DNA of 64,000 nt from Metarhizium brunneum (GCF_013426205.1 NC_089422.1:6599001-6663000), one strand, 5' to 3'; counted from the stretch's first letter, positions 43,442 through 54,405 are shown. Numbers and translations are program-made. The notes: generated from the letters alone by a model not told the origin.

Positions 43442-44698
43442 ACTTGGAGAAGAACGACTGGTTCCGTTGAAGAGATTCCCGGCGATACCCTTACCAGTCT
43501 TCCGTGGTATCGATGGTGGCTCTACCAGCAAATCCTCAGCCAGCCGCAACGTTTGTTCCTCAGTATACCAAACATGAAACACGAGGACGAATCGAGCTAG
43601 GACACAGGTTTCCTCCCGCTGTGGCATAAAGTTAGAGATCTTATGCTAGCCGAAGAATCAGTAACCATCGATGGAATCACAGATACACTTATTGAGAATG
43701 GGACAATATCCGTCACGGATAATTATGGCTACCAGTCAACCAGACAGCTCATCTTCGCTATTCTAGGATGGCAGACAATGCTCTACAAGCCCGATCTCCT
43801 CTCCTATGTGCATGGAGAATTCAACATCTTTGACGAGACGGATGGCTTTCGAGGCGAAGCGCGAGTCTGTCTCGTTCAGCCTGAACACTCGGGAAAACAA
43901 GACTTGCCTAGTTTTCTTCTTGGGTTCGGCATGATGCTCCCACCCCGACAATATTGCGCCTTCGACGACGCAGATGAGAAGAAGCTGTTTCACAGGACCA
44001 AAAGGATTACCCCAAAGGACCTTAATGCCGACGTGTTGACCAAGGTCTGTGGTATTAGGCTTCAGTGGGTCGACTCTCTTTCTTGTCATCTCGAGTTGGA
44101 TAGGCTTTCTGGCACTCTCTTTCTGTATCGATATCCCTCATTCTGTGTCTCGATACTTCAACAGCGAAACTGTGTCTCGGCTCTTCAACTGCGAAACATG
44201 CAGGAGCAAGCAATTGATGTTATTCATCGCTGTGGGAGTCAAAGTCCTGGACCAACGCCGTGGGCGAGCGAAAGGGATATAGCGGAGCTGCTTCAGGAGA
44301 TTTTACTTTCCTATCGGCTACTCTTTGGTCAAAGCAGGCGATCGAGGAACCTATTTCGCCAGCTGCGGCCGTTCCAAGGTATCCCAAACGAAGGACATGA
44401 TAAGTTCCTGTCGTCAATTTGTGGCATGAAGAAATTCAAGTGCCCAATTAAGCTTATCGAGCGGGAGGAGTATGATTTGTCCGGAGACTTCTCACACTTT
44501 CGGAGTAGAATGGTACAACTAAACAGTTACACATCAAGCAAGAAGTCTCGCTCCATCCTTCAACTATGGCGGGATAAGCGCGACTCTACTGCTTGGATCG
44601 CGTTTTGGAGTGTCCTGATTTTCGGCTCGGTGAGTATACTCTTGGGTGTGGTGCAGGCAGTGTTTCAGATTCTGCAGTTTGTCCAAGGCAGTAGGTAG
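43442..44698 (+). pseudogene. N-truncated fungal membrane-protein gene with in-frame TAG
   Basis: A 351-codon frame starts at the ATG 43643 and ends at 44698. The same frame continues upstream with protein-like sequence (GSVEEIPGDTLTSLPWYRWWLYQQILSQPQRLFLSIP, then after the stop DTGFLPLWHKVRDLMLAEES) but is cut by a TAG at 43598-43600. The remaining protein is hydrophilic (TVTIDGITDTLIENGTISVTDNYGYQSTRQLIFAILGWQTMLYKPD...) and ends in one membrane segment (WIAFWSVLIFGSVSILLGVVQAVFQILQFV). I recognise this as a large fungal-specific family of unknown function with a C-terminal transmembrane helix; typical members have several hundred more N-terminal residues. It may be a pseudogene or a short expressed form starting at 43643. 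The TAG could be a C-to-T change of CAG. Confidence 0.6.
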
Positions 44699-44727
44699 GG
44701 TAGAACTTCAACAAGAGGTCTTTGTAT

Positions 44728-47185
44728 TCATGGTAAATCAATTTGTTGTTCACACTGTCGCTCCACCCAGCTTGCAATCACGCCTTCAACCGTTGGTTCG
44801 TACTCCTTCAAAGTGATTGTGTCCCCATCACGAAACGTATTAGCTTGGACAAAGACGAGCGGAGGGGGTTTATTCACAATCACTGTCTCTCGCCACTCGA
44901 TATACTCACCGTCTACACTTGACAACTTCTCATAGTATGTTCGACAGCCTTCCACATCTGCTGTACATCGAAACACGTGCAGATGCAAGAGCATCTTTCC
45001 CAAGGCCGGTTTCCCATGTGTACGAATTTTAGACCGGTCCACCCGAACTGTCAAACGTTGTTTGGGCTTATTGCGTGATATAGTTATGACACCACCGCCG
45101 TTAAGAAGCAAGCACTTCAGTATGGCAAAGTGAGCCTATATGGTCATCAGCAAAGCAGCCTCTGTGATGAATGCCCATATTTCGGTTACTACTCACCCGA
45201 CTGTGCGCCTGACCCCATTTCTAAGAAGTAGAGATGTTAGGAAGACAGTTTTCCCTCTCAAAGCATAGGTATAACTTACATTACTTTGCACGTTAAAGTT
45301 CGAGAGTCCCCGTAGACCATCAACGCCCAGCTGCAAGTACAAATTGTACGTCACTGTCGTTGCCGTGTTAGTAATATTTACTCCTCATCCGATAGGGCTG
45401 TACTGACAGTCTTCGGCATGAATATTGGACGTTTCAGTGAAACCAAACATTTCAAGAAGCTCCGAATCATCCATTAAATAAGCTCCCACTAGTTCAGCCC
45501 TACACTCGTCGACCGTAGTTGCCAGTTCACCAAATTGACCCGTCCAAGTTTGACCTGGCTTGTACCAGCTTGAAATAGGTCTTCCAGTGAGGGGGTTGAC
45601 GGGTGGATTCTCGATATCAAAGTTGAATTTTCCGTCCATACTTTCAACCATCATTCGCCCTGTACCATGGCCAAGGAGCTCATGGAGCACAACCCACCAA
45701 TAATAAGCCTGGAACTTGTGCTCCCTGAACTTCTCAGCTTCAGAATCTTCAATAAAAGGGTACTGCTTTGCTTGGCTCTCAGCAATCATTCGATTAGAAA
45801 TGATGACATTCTTGAATCCATTTTCTTGCCGAATATCATTATACTATAACTGGTTGTTAGTCCACAGAACAAGACCCAACGATGTCGGGCATCAGAACTA
45901 ACATTTGGTAAGTTGATTCCGGGAAATATGATGCTTGAGCAGTACGCAAGAGCTACGGTCTCTAAGTTTTCGGTCTCTGTGTCACAGGTGTATTGTCACT
46001 CACCATGAATGCTCGAGAAGTCGGGCGGCTCGAATAGACTCTTCTCGAACGGCCCTTTGCCATCATTCTCTGGGGTTGCCCAAGGCAGTCGGCGGATGAA
46101 CTTTGCCGAGTTGTCAACTAGTTCAGCAAGTAGCCTGGTCTCTGAATCATCTGCAATGGCCACCGGAGCTTCGAATTCTCCTCGAATTCCTTGCGGATCG
46201 CGATATGGCTCGACGAATCCAAAGATATTCTCTACCCTAGGCGCCTTGTCCTGAACCCATAGCCTTTGAGACGTGCGATATATGTCCAGGCTACCGGTTT
46301 GGAAGCTTTCGATGTACGCACTGAGAATATTTCTCTGCAAATCGTTGGCCGCGTATTTGGAGGCTTCGTTCAACTCTGCACAAACGAGTTGGAGATCAGA
46401 CGAATGATCTCCCTTCAGAAGTCTCACATGTCCTTGGCCACTTGGGAGAGAGAACTGGGCAACGAGTCCACGTTCAACAGATGCAATGAGGACATCGTAT
46501 TCAGTGCCATCTTCAGACTTTCGAAGCCTAGTATTCTCAGGGAATACGGCGTTCTGCTCAAGAATCTTGGACACAATGGCTGCGTCAGATTCACTGATGG
46601 CATTCCCCAGATAGTAGCTGCTTTGAGACGTCTCGCTGGGAAAGCCTAGGTTGAAAGGCGGTATGGATTCGATGGACTTGTGTATCTACTCATATAACTC
46701 TCTCAATACCGAGAATCGATCTGCCAGCTTCTTCAGGACATGATTTTCTATGCCAGGGACAAACTTTTGATCCCCGGAGCCCTGTAGGAGTCAGCATTAC
46801 ATCGTGAAATATGGGTCTCAGCATCGGGACGCACATAATAGTTCCCAGCATTGGAGAGAAAGGTAGCCGCGTAGGTCAGGAACTTCTGGAGGTCATCGCT
46901 GCTAACACCTTCCCCAATGAAAGAATGCCAGTTGCCAGAACAGGTGCGATGGAGCTCGATGATGAAGTCGAAAATTGAAGATGATTCCGGAGAAACTTGT
47001 TGCAGAATGATCCTCGATCCGAGCCAAGCAGCGCTAGATATGCTGTTCAGCATGCCACTTGGCCAGTATTGCGGGGTTAGTGCTTACCGAGCCATGTGAT
47101 GCGCATATTGTTTCTCCCTGCCAGTGAGGCGCTCAAACTGGGTCGCGATACCCAACTTAAAGACTTGGACTTGATGTACCGCCAT
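44728..47185 (-). pseudogene. Dipeptidyl-peptidase III (M49) with one premature stop
   Basis: DPP III is a cytosolic zinc enzyme that removes dipeptides from the N-terminus of peptides. Eight exons can be joined: 47185-47088, 47033-46835, 46781-46004, 45976-45903, 45843-45408, 45353-45280, 45220-45197 and 45135-44728, 2091 nt or 697 codons, the family's normal length. The zinc motif HELLGH lies near codon 436 and the second motif DECRAE near 493, both intact. NYYGSGDQKF, GFPSETSQSSYYLG and HSRAHFAILKCLLL match the family. Codon 131 (46688-46686) is TAG in an otherwise continuous exon that reads LRELYE-stop-IHKSIESIPPFNLGFP. A GTATTG...CTAG intron there would not keep the frame. The product would be 130 aa without the active site. 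The simplest explanation is a CAG-to-TAG change, or a sequencing error. Confidence 0.85.
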
Positions 47186-48847
47186 TGCGAGTCAGACTGC
47201 TTGGCGAATCTGTATGCTCAATCGGCGCATGTGGAAGTACAGAGAAATAGATGAGTGTCACCATGTGCTGATTGTGTTAGGCCTCAATACCACTTGGCCC
47301 CCGACAAGAACCGCATGGACTGTTGGGCAATGTTGGGGGAAGGCGCCTGCCACATGCATTTAAGCATTGACATACGTTACGCCGTAGAGTACCCTGTACC
47401 ACATATCCGGTGCATTTATCGAGACTTGACACTCGCCTTCTTCAATAGAGCGACCAAGGCAATTGAATCGCAAGTTGTTTGGAGTTGCCCAACCTTGAAC
47501 TCGAAGCCGAAGGAAACTGCTTTGCCAGACGAAATGCGATCTGCAAGATACCAGTACTTGTACGACGTCTGGCTCTGACTGGCGATAGTTGTGGCTGTTG
47601 AGGTGGTCTTCTGTCTACGGAAAGATGGAAACAAAAACCGTGCCTGAATTCAATCGCCAGTTCAAAAGTTCATCTACAAACAGGAATAAATGAAGGTTGT
47701 ACAAATGCCCCCGCTCGGTGAGCAAACGGTTTCGACTGCAATAAAGATCAGGTGCCGGTAACTCCAAGAAGTCTTCGAAATATTTGGGACCTTTGAAGCA
47801 TTCCAATGAAGTAGTCTGATACTAGATTACTAGATGTCAAGGGTCCATATTTAGTTGCTTCGTGATAGTTGTGAATCGTAGGAATATATGAATAAGCAAA
47901 TGACGGATGTAGTGCGCCACGGATTAAAATGATGCGGAAATAGAGGCCCAGGGTCAAATTACCCAGCTCGAAGCTGAGAAGAGAGCGTTTTCTCGGCTCT
48001 TGACGCGATTTGGATATATTCAAAAGATGATAGAGGAATAACGTTCCCAGGTGGTAATTTGGGTCGTCAACCCAACCCTAACCCCAGTACTCTCTAGGTT
48101 CGAATGGATGGGGCCCACTTGCGACCCCGCAGTTCCCGGGAAGCTGGCCAATCATAATGGACGAGGCAATCCCCATATTGTACTTCTGCGGCCTGCCTCA
48201 TTGATTTGCCTTTCCCCAAACATGCCGTCCGGCGTCAATAATGGCGCATTACAGTACCATACCCTACTGCATACTGGGCGACAAACTGTTGACAGGTAAC
48301 TGCTGTGCTTCATGACCAAATACTTTTTGCCCCGCTTTAGATGACATGCACGTGGAGAGCCCATCTACATGTTCGCAGGGATGGATTTGTCCCAGGAACC
48401 TGGCAGCTCTAGAATCAGACATGGAGGCTATGAGATTCAGAGATCAATACCATTAATGTGCACGGTACAGCGCAATGAAACTAATCCAAGGCCCAGGAGT
48501 CGTTGAGAGGAGGAGAAGCAACTTGGAACGTTTCGATTCCGAATATTCCGGCATATGCACTGTGTTTGTGCGGTATGGCGCCGCCAGATTTACCAAGGCC
48601 GATATCTCAAAGAGCGTTGAGTGTGATGCGCATATCCTCTCAATGCCACATTCCCATCGCTCACATGAATACTCTTCTATTCAGAAAAAAGTACCATCTA
48701 TAGACTCACGGATAATCCTTGAGTCTAGTAGCCTTTGCTGGTGGCCTTCTTCCTCTGGAGTGGACGCTGCCACATCCCTCGTCATCAACTTCAAGCACAT
48801 AGACCAGCTCATCCAACCCTGAAGAGAAGACCAGTATCACTACAGAG
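47186..48847. other. Intergenic region, no supportable gene
   Basis: Two adjacent minus-strand open frames at 47416-47634 and 47615-47806 contain some plausible protein sequence but no start, motif or splice logic. CCCTAACCCC near 48076 is a single telomere-like match. Nothing else is seen. Confidence 0.5.
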
Positions 48848-50247
48848 ATGGAACCCTTTCCTCGTCTGGATCAAGATGCTCAGACAGAACAACTCTCACG
48901 GCCGTCCACCGTCCAAGACTCCAACCGGGCCGTGGAGAATCGTCCTGCATCGTCTTCCATAAGTTCCTCTTCCATTGGTGAACGCCTCCGTCGCGTGTCG
49001 ACAAGTTTTGAACAATCCGAACTCCCTGGAGGCTTCTTTGCCGCCACGGGCGGAATAGCTTCGTCCATTCTCTCACGCCAGCCTGTTCCCCGACCCATTT
49101 CCGACTCGATCGGCTCGTCATCGACCGAAGCCCCCCCTGCTGCTCTTTGCAGCACAGCATTCACATCAACCCCATGCCAGGCTGTTTCCGAAGAAACCGG
49201 CGCCGAGGCCAGATACGATGGCCGCACCGGCACGCAAACAAAACCCAGCCCGCTGCGCGAGTCTGTGTCCGAGCCCGCGTCCGCCGCCGCTTTTGCAAAC
49301 GGCTACCACTTCCCGCCGAAACACTCCTTCTGCGAATCGGTGAAACTCAGCTCTCTTGCCTTTTGGCGATATCTTCTCACTCCCATGGGCTTTTTCGTCA
49401 CCGTGTACGGCCTGAATGTGGTGGCATGGGGCGGGATGCTGTTCCTCCTTCTTTGCAACGCTGGTACGTCAACCAACCAAACCCCCCTTTTTCGTGTCAA
49501 GAGACATTATACATGCATAAAAGACAAAATAAACAAAATCTAAATATTGCATTCTTAGCGCCCGCAATGTGCCATCCCACCTGCAACGACATCAACTCTC
49601 CAAGAAGAATATGGATTGAAATTGACTCTCAGATTCTCAATGCCCTCTTCTGCGTGACTGGATTCGGCCTCGCTCCTTGGCGGTTCAGAGACCTTCATTT
49701 TCTTCTACAATATAGGTTCTACAAGAAGATGATTGCGCTTCGCCGGCTAGCGGGCATTCATCGAGGGTGGTTCCGGCTGCGCGGCTCGAACGAACTGCCG
49801 TTACACCTCGGCCCGCGTAATGTTGGCCAAGACGAATTCCAATCAGCTCCACGTTACGCGATCCCCTTTCCGGAGATCAAAGTCCCCGAAATTCCTCTCA
49901 CAGGAGTGCGAGCTCGGCCCACGGTTTTATGGAAGCTAGACCTTGTCATCTGGCTCATGGTGTCCAACACATTCTTGCAGTGTGCCCTTGCCGGGCTCAT
50001 GTGGGGTATGAATCGGTATAATAGGCCGGGCTGGGCCACGGGACTCCTCATAGCTCTGGGTTGTGTTGTTGCCGGGGCTGGCGGACTCATCATGTTTCTG
50101 GAGGGGAAGGTCGTCAAGAGGATAGAAGGTGTGCCGGTAAGCGAGAAGGATCTAGCTCGATTACAACAGGACAGAGAGAAGGGTGTGTGGCACTTTAATA
50201 ACATCAAGGATAAGATTGAGCGACGTCGAAGTCAGTCCAAGGTCTGA
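48848..50247 (+). CDS. DUF2985 membrane protein
   Basis: Exons 48848-49463 and 49559-50247 give 434 aa; the intron (GTACGT...TTCTTAG) is phase 1. Residues 1-165 are Ser/Thr-rich and disordered. The DUF2985 region begins near SLAFWRYLLTPMGFFVTVYGLNVVAWGGMLFLLLCNA, with the first membrane segment. It continues with CHPTCNDINSPRRIWIEIDSQILNALFCVTGFGLAPWRFRDLHFLLQYR, the family hallmark, where the second segment carries a conserved Trp-Arg-Phe-Arg-Asp. Two more hydrophobic segments (DLVIWLMVSNTFLQCALAGLMWG and ATGLLIALGCVVAGAGGLIMFLEGK) precede a basic cytosolic tail. The family's function is unknown. It is the only clearly intact gene among the decayed ones from 41.5 to 51 kb; the HET remnant begins right behind its stop. 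Confidence 0.88.
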
Positions 50248-51060
50248 TGACGCGCCGTCCGGGCACATGGACCGGGTAGACGCTGCGTTTCGTGCGTGTT
50301 GCTGGTTTACGCGTGGATGGTGTCTGCAGGAAGTGCTGGCGCCGCGGTGCCTGCGGTTTTACGACGCCATGTGGCTAGGAATAGGGGAGAGGGACATTCT
50401 CAGCTGCTTGATTGCTCGGATCACTGGCGTTTTGGAGACGGTGCTCGTGTCGTCTACCGACGAGGATATCGTGGATGGCAAGGCGCCGCACGACAAGGGT
50501 GGAGGATATGTCGTATAGCCTGCTGGACATTCTCGATATCGACATGCCGATGCCGTACGGGGAGAGACAGAGAGTATTCTACCGCCTGCGGGAGGAAGTC
50601 ACCCGGAAATACAACGACCTCTCCATTTTTGCCTGGACGGGCCCGGCGACAACCACGCTCTCGCTCCCGCGCCGTCCAGCTTCATCCAGGACCACGGCCA
50701 AATCAGTGGCAAGACACACACCCGCGACATCCACCTCGGCAGCCGTGTCAACACCCAATTCTCGCTCACAAACCAAGGCGTCGTCTTCCCTTCGGCTAAG
50801 CTCTACTCGCAGCATCAACTGCCCCTTTCCGCCCACCAATACGTCCTCTACCTCAGCAAACACCACGGCCCCTATCCCCACGACGACGCCGTCACCTACA
50901 AGCGTCGCATGCTACTCCAAAAAGTCGGCCCGGGCCTCTTTGTGCGCCTCCAAGAAACGCCCGACCGCACGGCCGCCTTCCGAGGACGGCCCGCCATCGA
51001 TCCCTGCTGGGAGCCAACTTCACCTACTATACCCATCAAATGCGTAATGATGAGAATCTA
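50248..51060 (+). pseudogene. 5'-truncated, frameshifted HET-domain (heterokaryon incompatibility) remnant
   Basis: HET-domain signatures appear in order but in alternating frames. First comes MDRVDAAFRACCWFTRGWCLQEVLAPRCLRFYDAMW. After a frame change near 50440-50460 follows RRTTRVEDMSYSLLDILDIDMPMPYGERQRVFYRLREEVTRKYNDLSIFAW. After another near 50645 the first frame returns (RDIHLGSRVNTQFSLTNQGVVFPSAKLYSQHQLPL, YVLYLSKHHGPYPHDD, LLQKVGPGLFVRLQET). The beginning of the domain, usually YVALSYCWG and about 100 residues, is absent because the DUF2985 gene lies directly upstream. HET proteins trigger cell death on fusion of unlike strains. At least two indels and the missing start make this copy non-functional as read. 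Confidence 0.8.
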
Positions 51061-51159
51061 TGTCATTGAGGTGTGGGCGACGGTAGTTCTTGACTTGACA
51101 TGGACAGTATGTTTTGATTCATATTGCGCTATATACTTTTATTTTGATGCCATTCAACT

Positions 51160-53110
51160 TTACTTGCCTCCCGTCTTACCCGTGGGAATGTAGAACAGCA
51201 CAACTCTCTTGCCCTTGAGACCAGCCTCGCCGGGGGCCCAGTCATTCAGGCCCTTGTCTACTCTGTAGAAGCCACGTCGCTCAAGCTGAATAATATCGTC
51301 CTTCTTGAGCTTGCCAACGCCGCCGTCACAGATGGCGTCTACAAGGCTGAAGGTGTCGGGGTTCAGGAAATCCTCAACATTGTCGTCCTCCTCGAGCTTG
51401 TCCTTGGTGATGAGGTAGTCAAAGTCCCACAGCTCGGCTGGCACGGGCTCAAGACCCTCAGCAGAAAGCCAAGTAATCTTCTTGTCAGTAGACTTGAAGT
51501 CGCCCTTGAGGTTAAGCTCCATGGTCATGGTCGTAATGGGGTCCTCGGAAGGGATCTCGCGGACAAAAGCGTTGCCCCAGCCCATCAGAGTGATCTCCTC
51601 GTTTAACTTGAAGCTCTTGGCGTCTTCCTGGTCAATATATATCTCAGGGGAGTACACTACATCCTTCATGCCCACGTCGGGGTTCTTGGGGTGCTTGGGT
51701 CGCTGTTCGGTGACGACGCCTGAAGGAACCTCGGCACCAGTGAGCTTTACCTTGACGGCGTTGGCCTGGAGAAGGGCGGTGTGGCGAGCAACAACAGGGT
51801 CGATTTCCTTCTTGTTGGCAGCCCAGAAGCTGGTCCAGTCCATGGTGACGACGTTACGGCTGGGTCCTTGGCGGATGATGAAGTCTCGCAAAGCAGTAAG
51901 AGTCATACCACGACGACGAACACCTCTGATAGTGGGCATTCTGGGATCGTCCCAGCCCCAGACCCTGCCAGAGTCAACAAGTTTAGCAAGCTTACGCTTA
52001 GACAGGAACGTCTTGACAAAATTCATTCTCGAAAAGTCCCACATGTGAACCTGTCGAAGGCCTAGGGTATCCAGGAACCACTGATACTGGGGGTTGCGAT
52101 CAGTGTACTCAGTGGATCGCAAAGCGTGGGTAACGCCCTCATAACTATCGACAACGGGGCATGCAAGATCATACATGGGATAGATGTTCCACTTGCGGCC
52201 GGTTCGGTGGTGAGCGTTCTCGATGTTGCATCGGTAGATGACGGGGTCACGCATGGCCTTGTTGGGGTCATCAGCGGAGATCTTGGCACGAATGCAGTGA
52301 GCCAGACCCTCCTCAGAGGCCTTCTTCATCTCCTCAAAGATGCGCAGGTTCTCCTCGATGGATCTATCGCGGCGCTTGGAGGGGATACCATCCATTCGCT
52401 GGGCTCTCATGGTCTCCTGGTCAGTATCGTCCGCATAGGCTTTGCCCATGGAGATGAGTTTCTTGCACGTCTCATATAGGTACTCGAAGTAATCGGAGGT
52501 GTATGTCAGAGCATCGGGCTTGATTCCCATGAGAGCAAGGTCCTCGACAATTGCATCCTGAAACTCCTCGCTCTCTTTGGCAGGATTGGTGTCGTCGAGT
52601 CGGAGACGCATTTGGCCCTTGTAGGCAACATGACCGAAGTAGTCGCTGAGAAGAGCCGCTTTGGCGTGTCCGATGTGTAAATAGCCACTGTAAAAGTATT
52701 AGCATAGTTTCCACGCACGGGCTAAAATTAATATCAACATACGAAGGCTCGGGAAGGAATCGAGTCACAACGCCCTTGTCGGCATCCTGAAGTGCCAGGT
52801 TGTAGTTGGCACCACCCTTGTTTGCAATGGCCTTGCCCTTAGTGGCGTCCTCTTGAAGCTCAGGATGAGTCTGCTCAAGGAAAGTGAACCATCTAGTCAG
52901 GTTAGGGAGTCCATTTCGTCGGATGAACCCAATGGCGACCTTGTTTCCTCGTAGAGTCTGCCAAATCTTCTTCTCAAGATCTCCCAAGGTGTACCCCTCC
53001 AGGTAGGTTCTGAGAGTCAGGTGCTTATCAAGGTCCCGCAAACGGGGCTCAATGGAGCGGAAATCTCCGGAGAGATTGCTCGCAAGATTGTCGAGCTCCT
53101 CGTGCTTCAT
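51160..53110 (-). CDS. gus1: Cytoplasmic glutamyl-tRNA synthetase
   Basis: Charges tRNA-Glu with glutamate. Exons 53110-52743 and 52687-51160 give 631 aa; the intron (GTATGT...TTACAG) splits the Ser before the HIGH motif. Residues 1-95 are a GST-C-like interaction region (EELDNLASNL...RDLDKHLTLRTYLEGYTLGDLEKKIWQTLRGNKVAIGFI). The Rossmann catalytic core contains [24 protein letters not shown] and, later, MNFVKTFLSKRKLAKLVDSG (KMSKS equivalent LSKRK). WNIYPMYDLACPVVDSYEGVTHALRSTEYTDRNPQYQW is typical of the eukaryotic GluRS/GlnRS group. The anticodon-binding beta-barrels end at LFYIPTGKTGGK. The thioredoxin-like half of the N-terminal GST unit present in many homologues is not seen, so an upstream exon may be missing. 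It is divergent from the mitochondrial L1 gene, 332 bp apart. Confidence 0.94.
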
Positions 53111-53442
53111 TTTCAATGTTCAGTGTCCAAAGTGGCGATGCAAAAAACAAAAGGCTGGATGAGACGACCGTTGACACTATATTTCCGTGAGTCAAGTCGT
53201 TTTCGGTGGTGGGGTCGAGGGCAGCATCTCATGGAGGGAGGGGCTTTGAGGGGCCCAACTAGGCGCCAAACACGCTGGCCAAGTCTGGCTGGCTCTGCTC
53301 GCATTATCGATAAGCACCGACGCGACGAGAATTTTCAGGCCTAACTTACCAGGCATGGAACTGCCAGCGCCCTGTTCGGCCTTTTTGCGCATGATGCAAG
53401 CTCCTATTGACATTCCTGGGAGCTTCATCAAGCACGGCAACG
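53111..53442. other. Shared promoter of glutamyl-tRNA synthetase and mitochondrial L1
   Basis: 332 bp separate the two start codons. No TATA box is evident. Both genes serve translation, which makes co-regulation possible, but nothing in the sequence proves it. Confidence 0.5.
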
Positions 53443-54405
53443 ATGACGGCAATCGACAGATGCTTGGCCTCAATGGCCAGGCTAAGCATCGCGCAGGTGA
53501 CACGGCCATCTACGACGTCAATACCAAAATTTCTTGCACCCGCATTCGTTCAGACCCGTCAGGCTTCTGTCGTCAGAATCAAGAAAGTCAAGAAGAAGCG
53601 TGCCATCCCCAAGGACTTCAAACGACACAACCTCGAAAAGCGACAATTTCCCCAGTTTTCACTATGTGAGGCTATGCGGTATGCCAAAGTCGTTTCCCGA
53701 GTAAAAATTACGCTACGTGCATGTACTAATGGATCTCCCAGTGTGCTCCGTGCTGTCGAAGTCGGCCAGCCTCCTGCATCCATCAAATATGAAGTCCATA
53801 TTAACCTCAAAACCGCACGAAACGGGCCCGTTGTTAAAAATAGCATCCGCCTTCCGCACCCCGTCCAAAGTGACTGGCAGATTGCCGTCATTTGTCCCGA
53901 AGGAAGCGACATTGCCACCGCGGCGACAGCCGCTGGTGCCGTCGCCGTTGGAGAAGAGACCCTTTTTGAAGCTATTCGCAAAGAGAAGATCGACTTTGAC
54001 CGCCTTATTTGCCACGAGGCTAGTGAAAAGGCCCTAAATAAGGCTGGTTTGGGGAAGATCTTGGGTCCCAAGGGACTCATGCCCAGCAAAAGAATGAAGA
54101 CAATTGTCAGCGACGTGACCAAGTCGATTCGCGATTCTGCTGGCGCAGCCGACTACAGAGAACGGCAGGGCGTTATTCGCATGGCCATTGGTCAGTTGGG
54201 GTACACCCCCGATCAGCTAAAGGTCAATATCCAGGCTCTGTTGAAGAAGGTCAAGTCCGAGTGTGCTGAAATCTCGGAAGAGGTATCCAAGGAGGTACAT
54301 GAGGTGATTCTAAGCACTACCAATGGGCCTTCTCTAAGCCTCAATGGAAAATTTAATGATGTTGAGGGAGAGACGCAGCCCGAGGCTTTGGCGGGCGTCA
54401 TGTAA
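53443..54405 (+). CDS. mrpl1: Mitochondrial large-subunit ribosomal protein L1 (uL1m)
   Basis: Component of the L1 stalk of the mitochondrial ribosome. Exons 53443-53678 and 53742-54405 give 299 aa. The N-terminus is Arg/Ser/Thr-rich with few acids, like a mitochondrial presequence (MARLSIAQVTRPSTTSIPKFLAPAF). The L1 fold follows: VEVGQPPASIKYEVHINLKT..., RLPHPVQSDWQIAVICPEG, and AGLGKILGPKGLMPSKRMKTIVSDV, the strongest L1 signature. The 63-nt intron (GTATGCC...TCCCAG, branch TACTAAT) is a multiple of three and has no in-frame stop, so an unspliced reading of 320 aa would also be open. Splicing is preferred because it joins LCEAMR to VLRAVEV. The start at 53443 is the first ATG that gives the presequence. 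Confidence 0.92.
   Translation: MTAIDRCLASMARLSIAQVTRPSTTSIPKFLAPAFVQTRQASVVRIKKVKKKRAIPKDFKRHNLEKRQFPQFSLCEAMRYAKVVSRVKITLRACTNGSPSVLRAVEVGQPPASIKYEVHINLKTARNGPVVKNSIRLPHPVQSDWQIAVICPEGSDIATAATAAGAVAVGEETLFEAIRKEKIDFDRLICHEASEKALNKAGLGKILGPKGLMPSKRMKTIVSDVTKSIRDSAGAADYRERQGVIRMAIGQLGYTPDQLKVNIQALLKKVKSECAEISEEVSKEVHEVILSTTNGPSLSLNGKFNDVEGETQPEALAGVM

Noticed and set aside
46645..46701. GTATTG...CCTAG as an intron removing the DPP III stop codon
   Set aside because: Donor phase 0 and acceptor phase 1 do not match, and it would delete conserved-looking sequence (SIPPFNLGFP).
47416..47806. Two adjoining minus-strand open frames with some plausible protein sequence
   Set aside because: They differ in frame, and no start, splice pair or known motif connects them; they may be a relic but evidence is insufficient.
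48072..48083. CCCTAACCCC, telomere-like
   Set aside because: A single match, not an array; too short to call an interstitial telomere.
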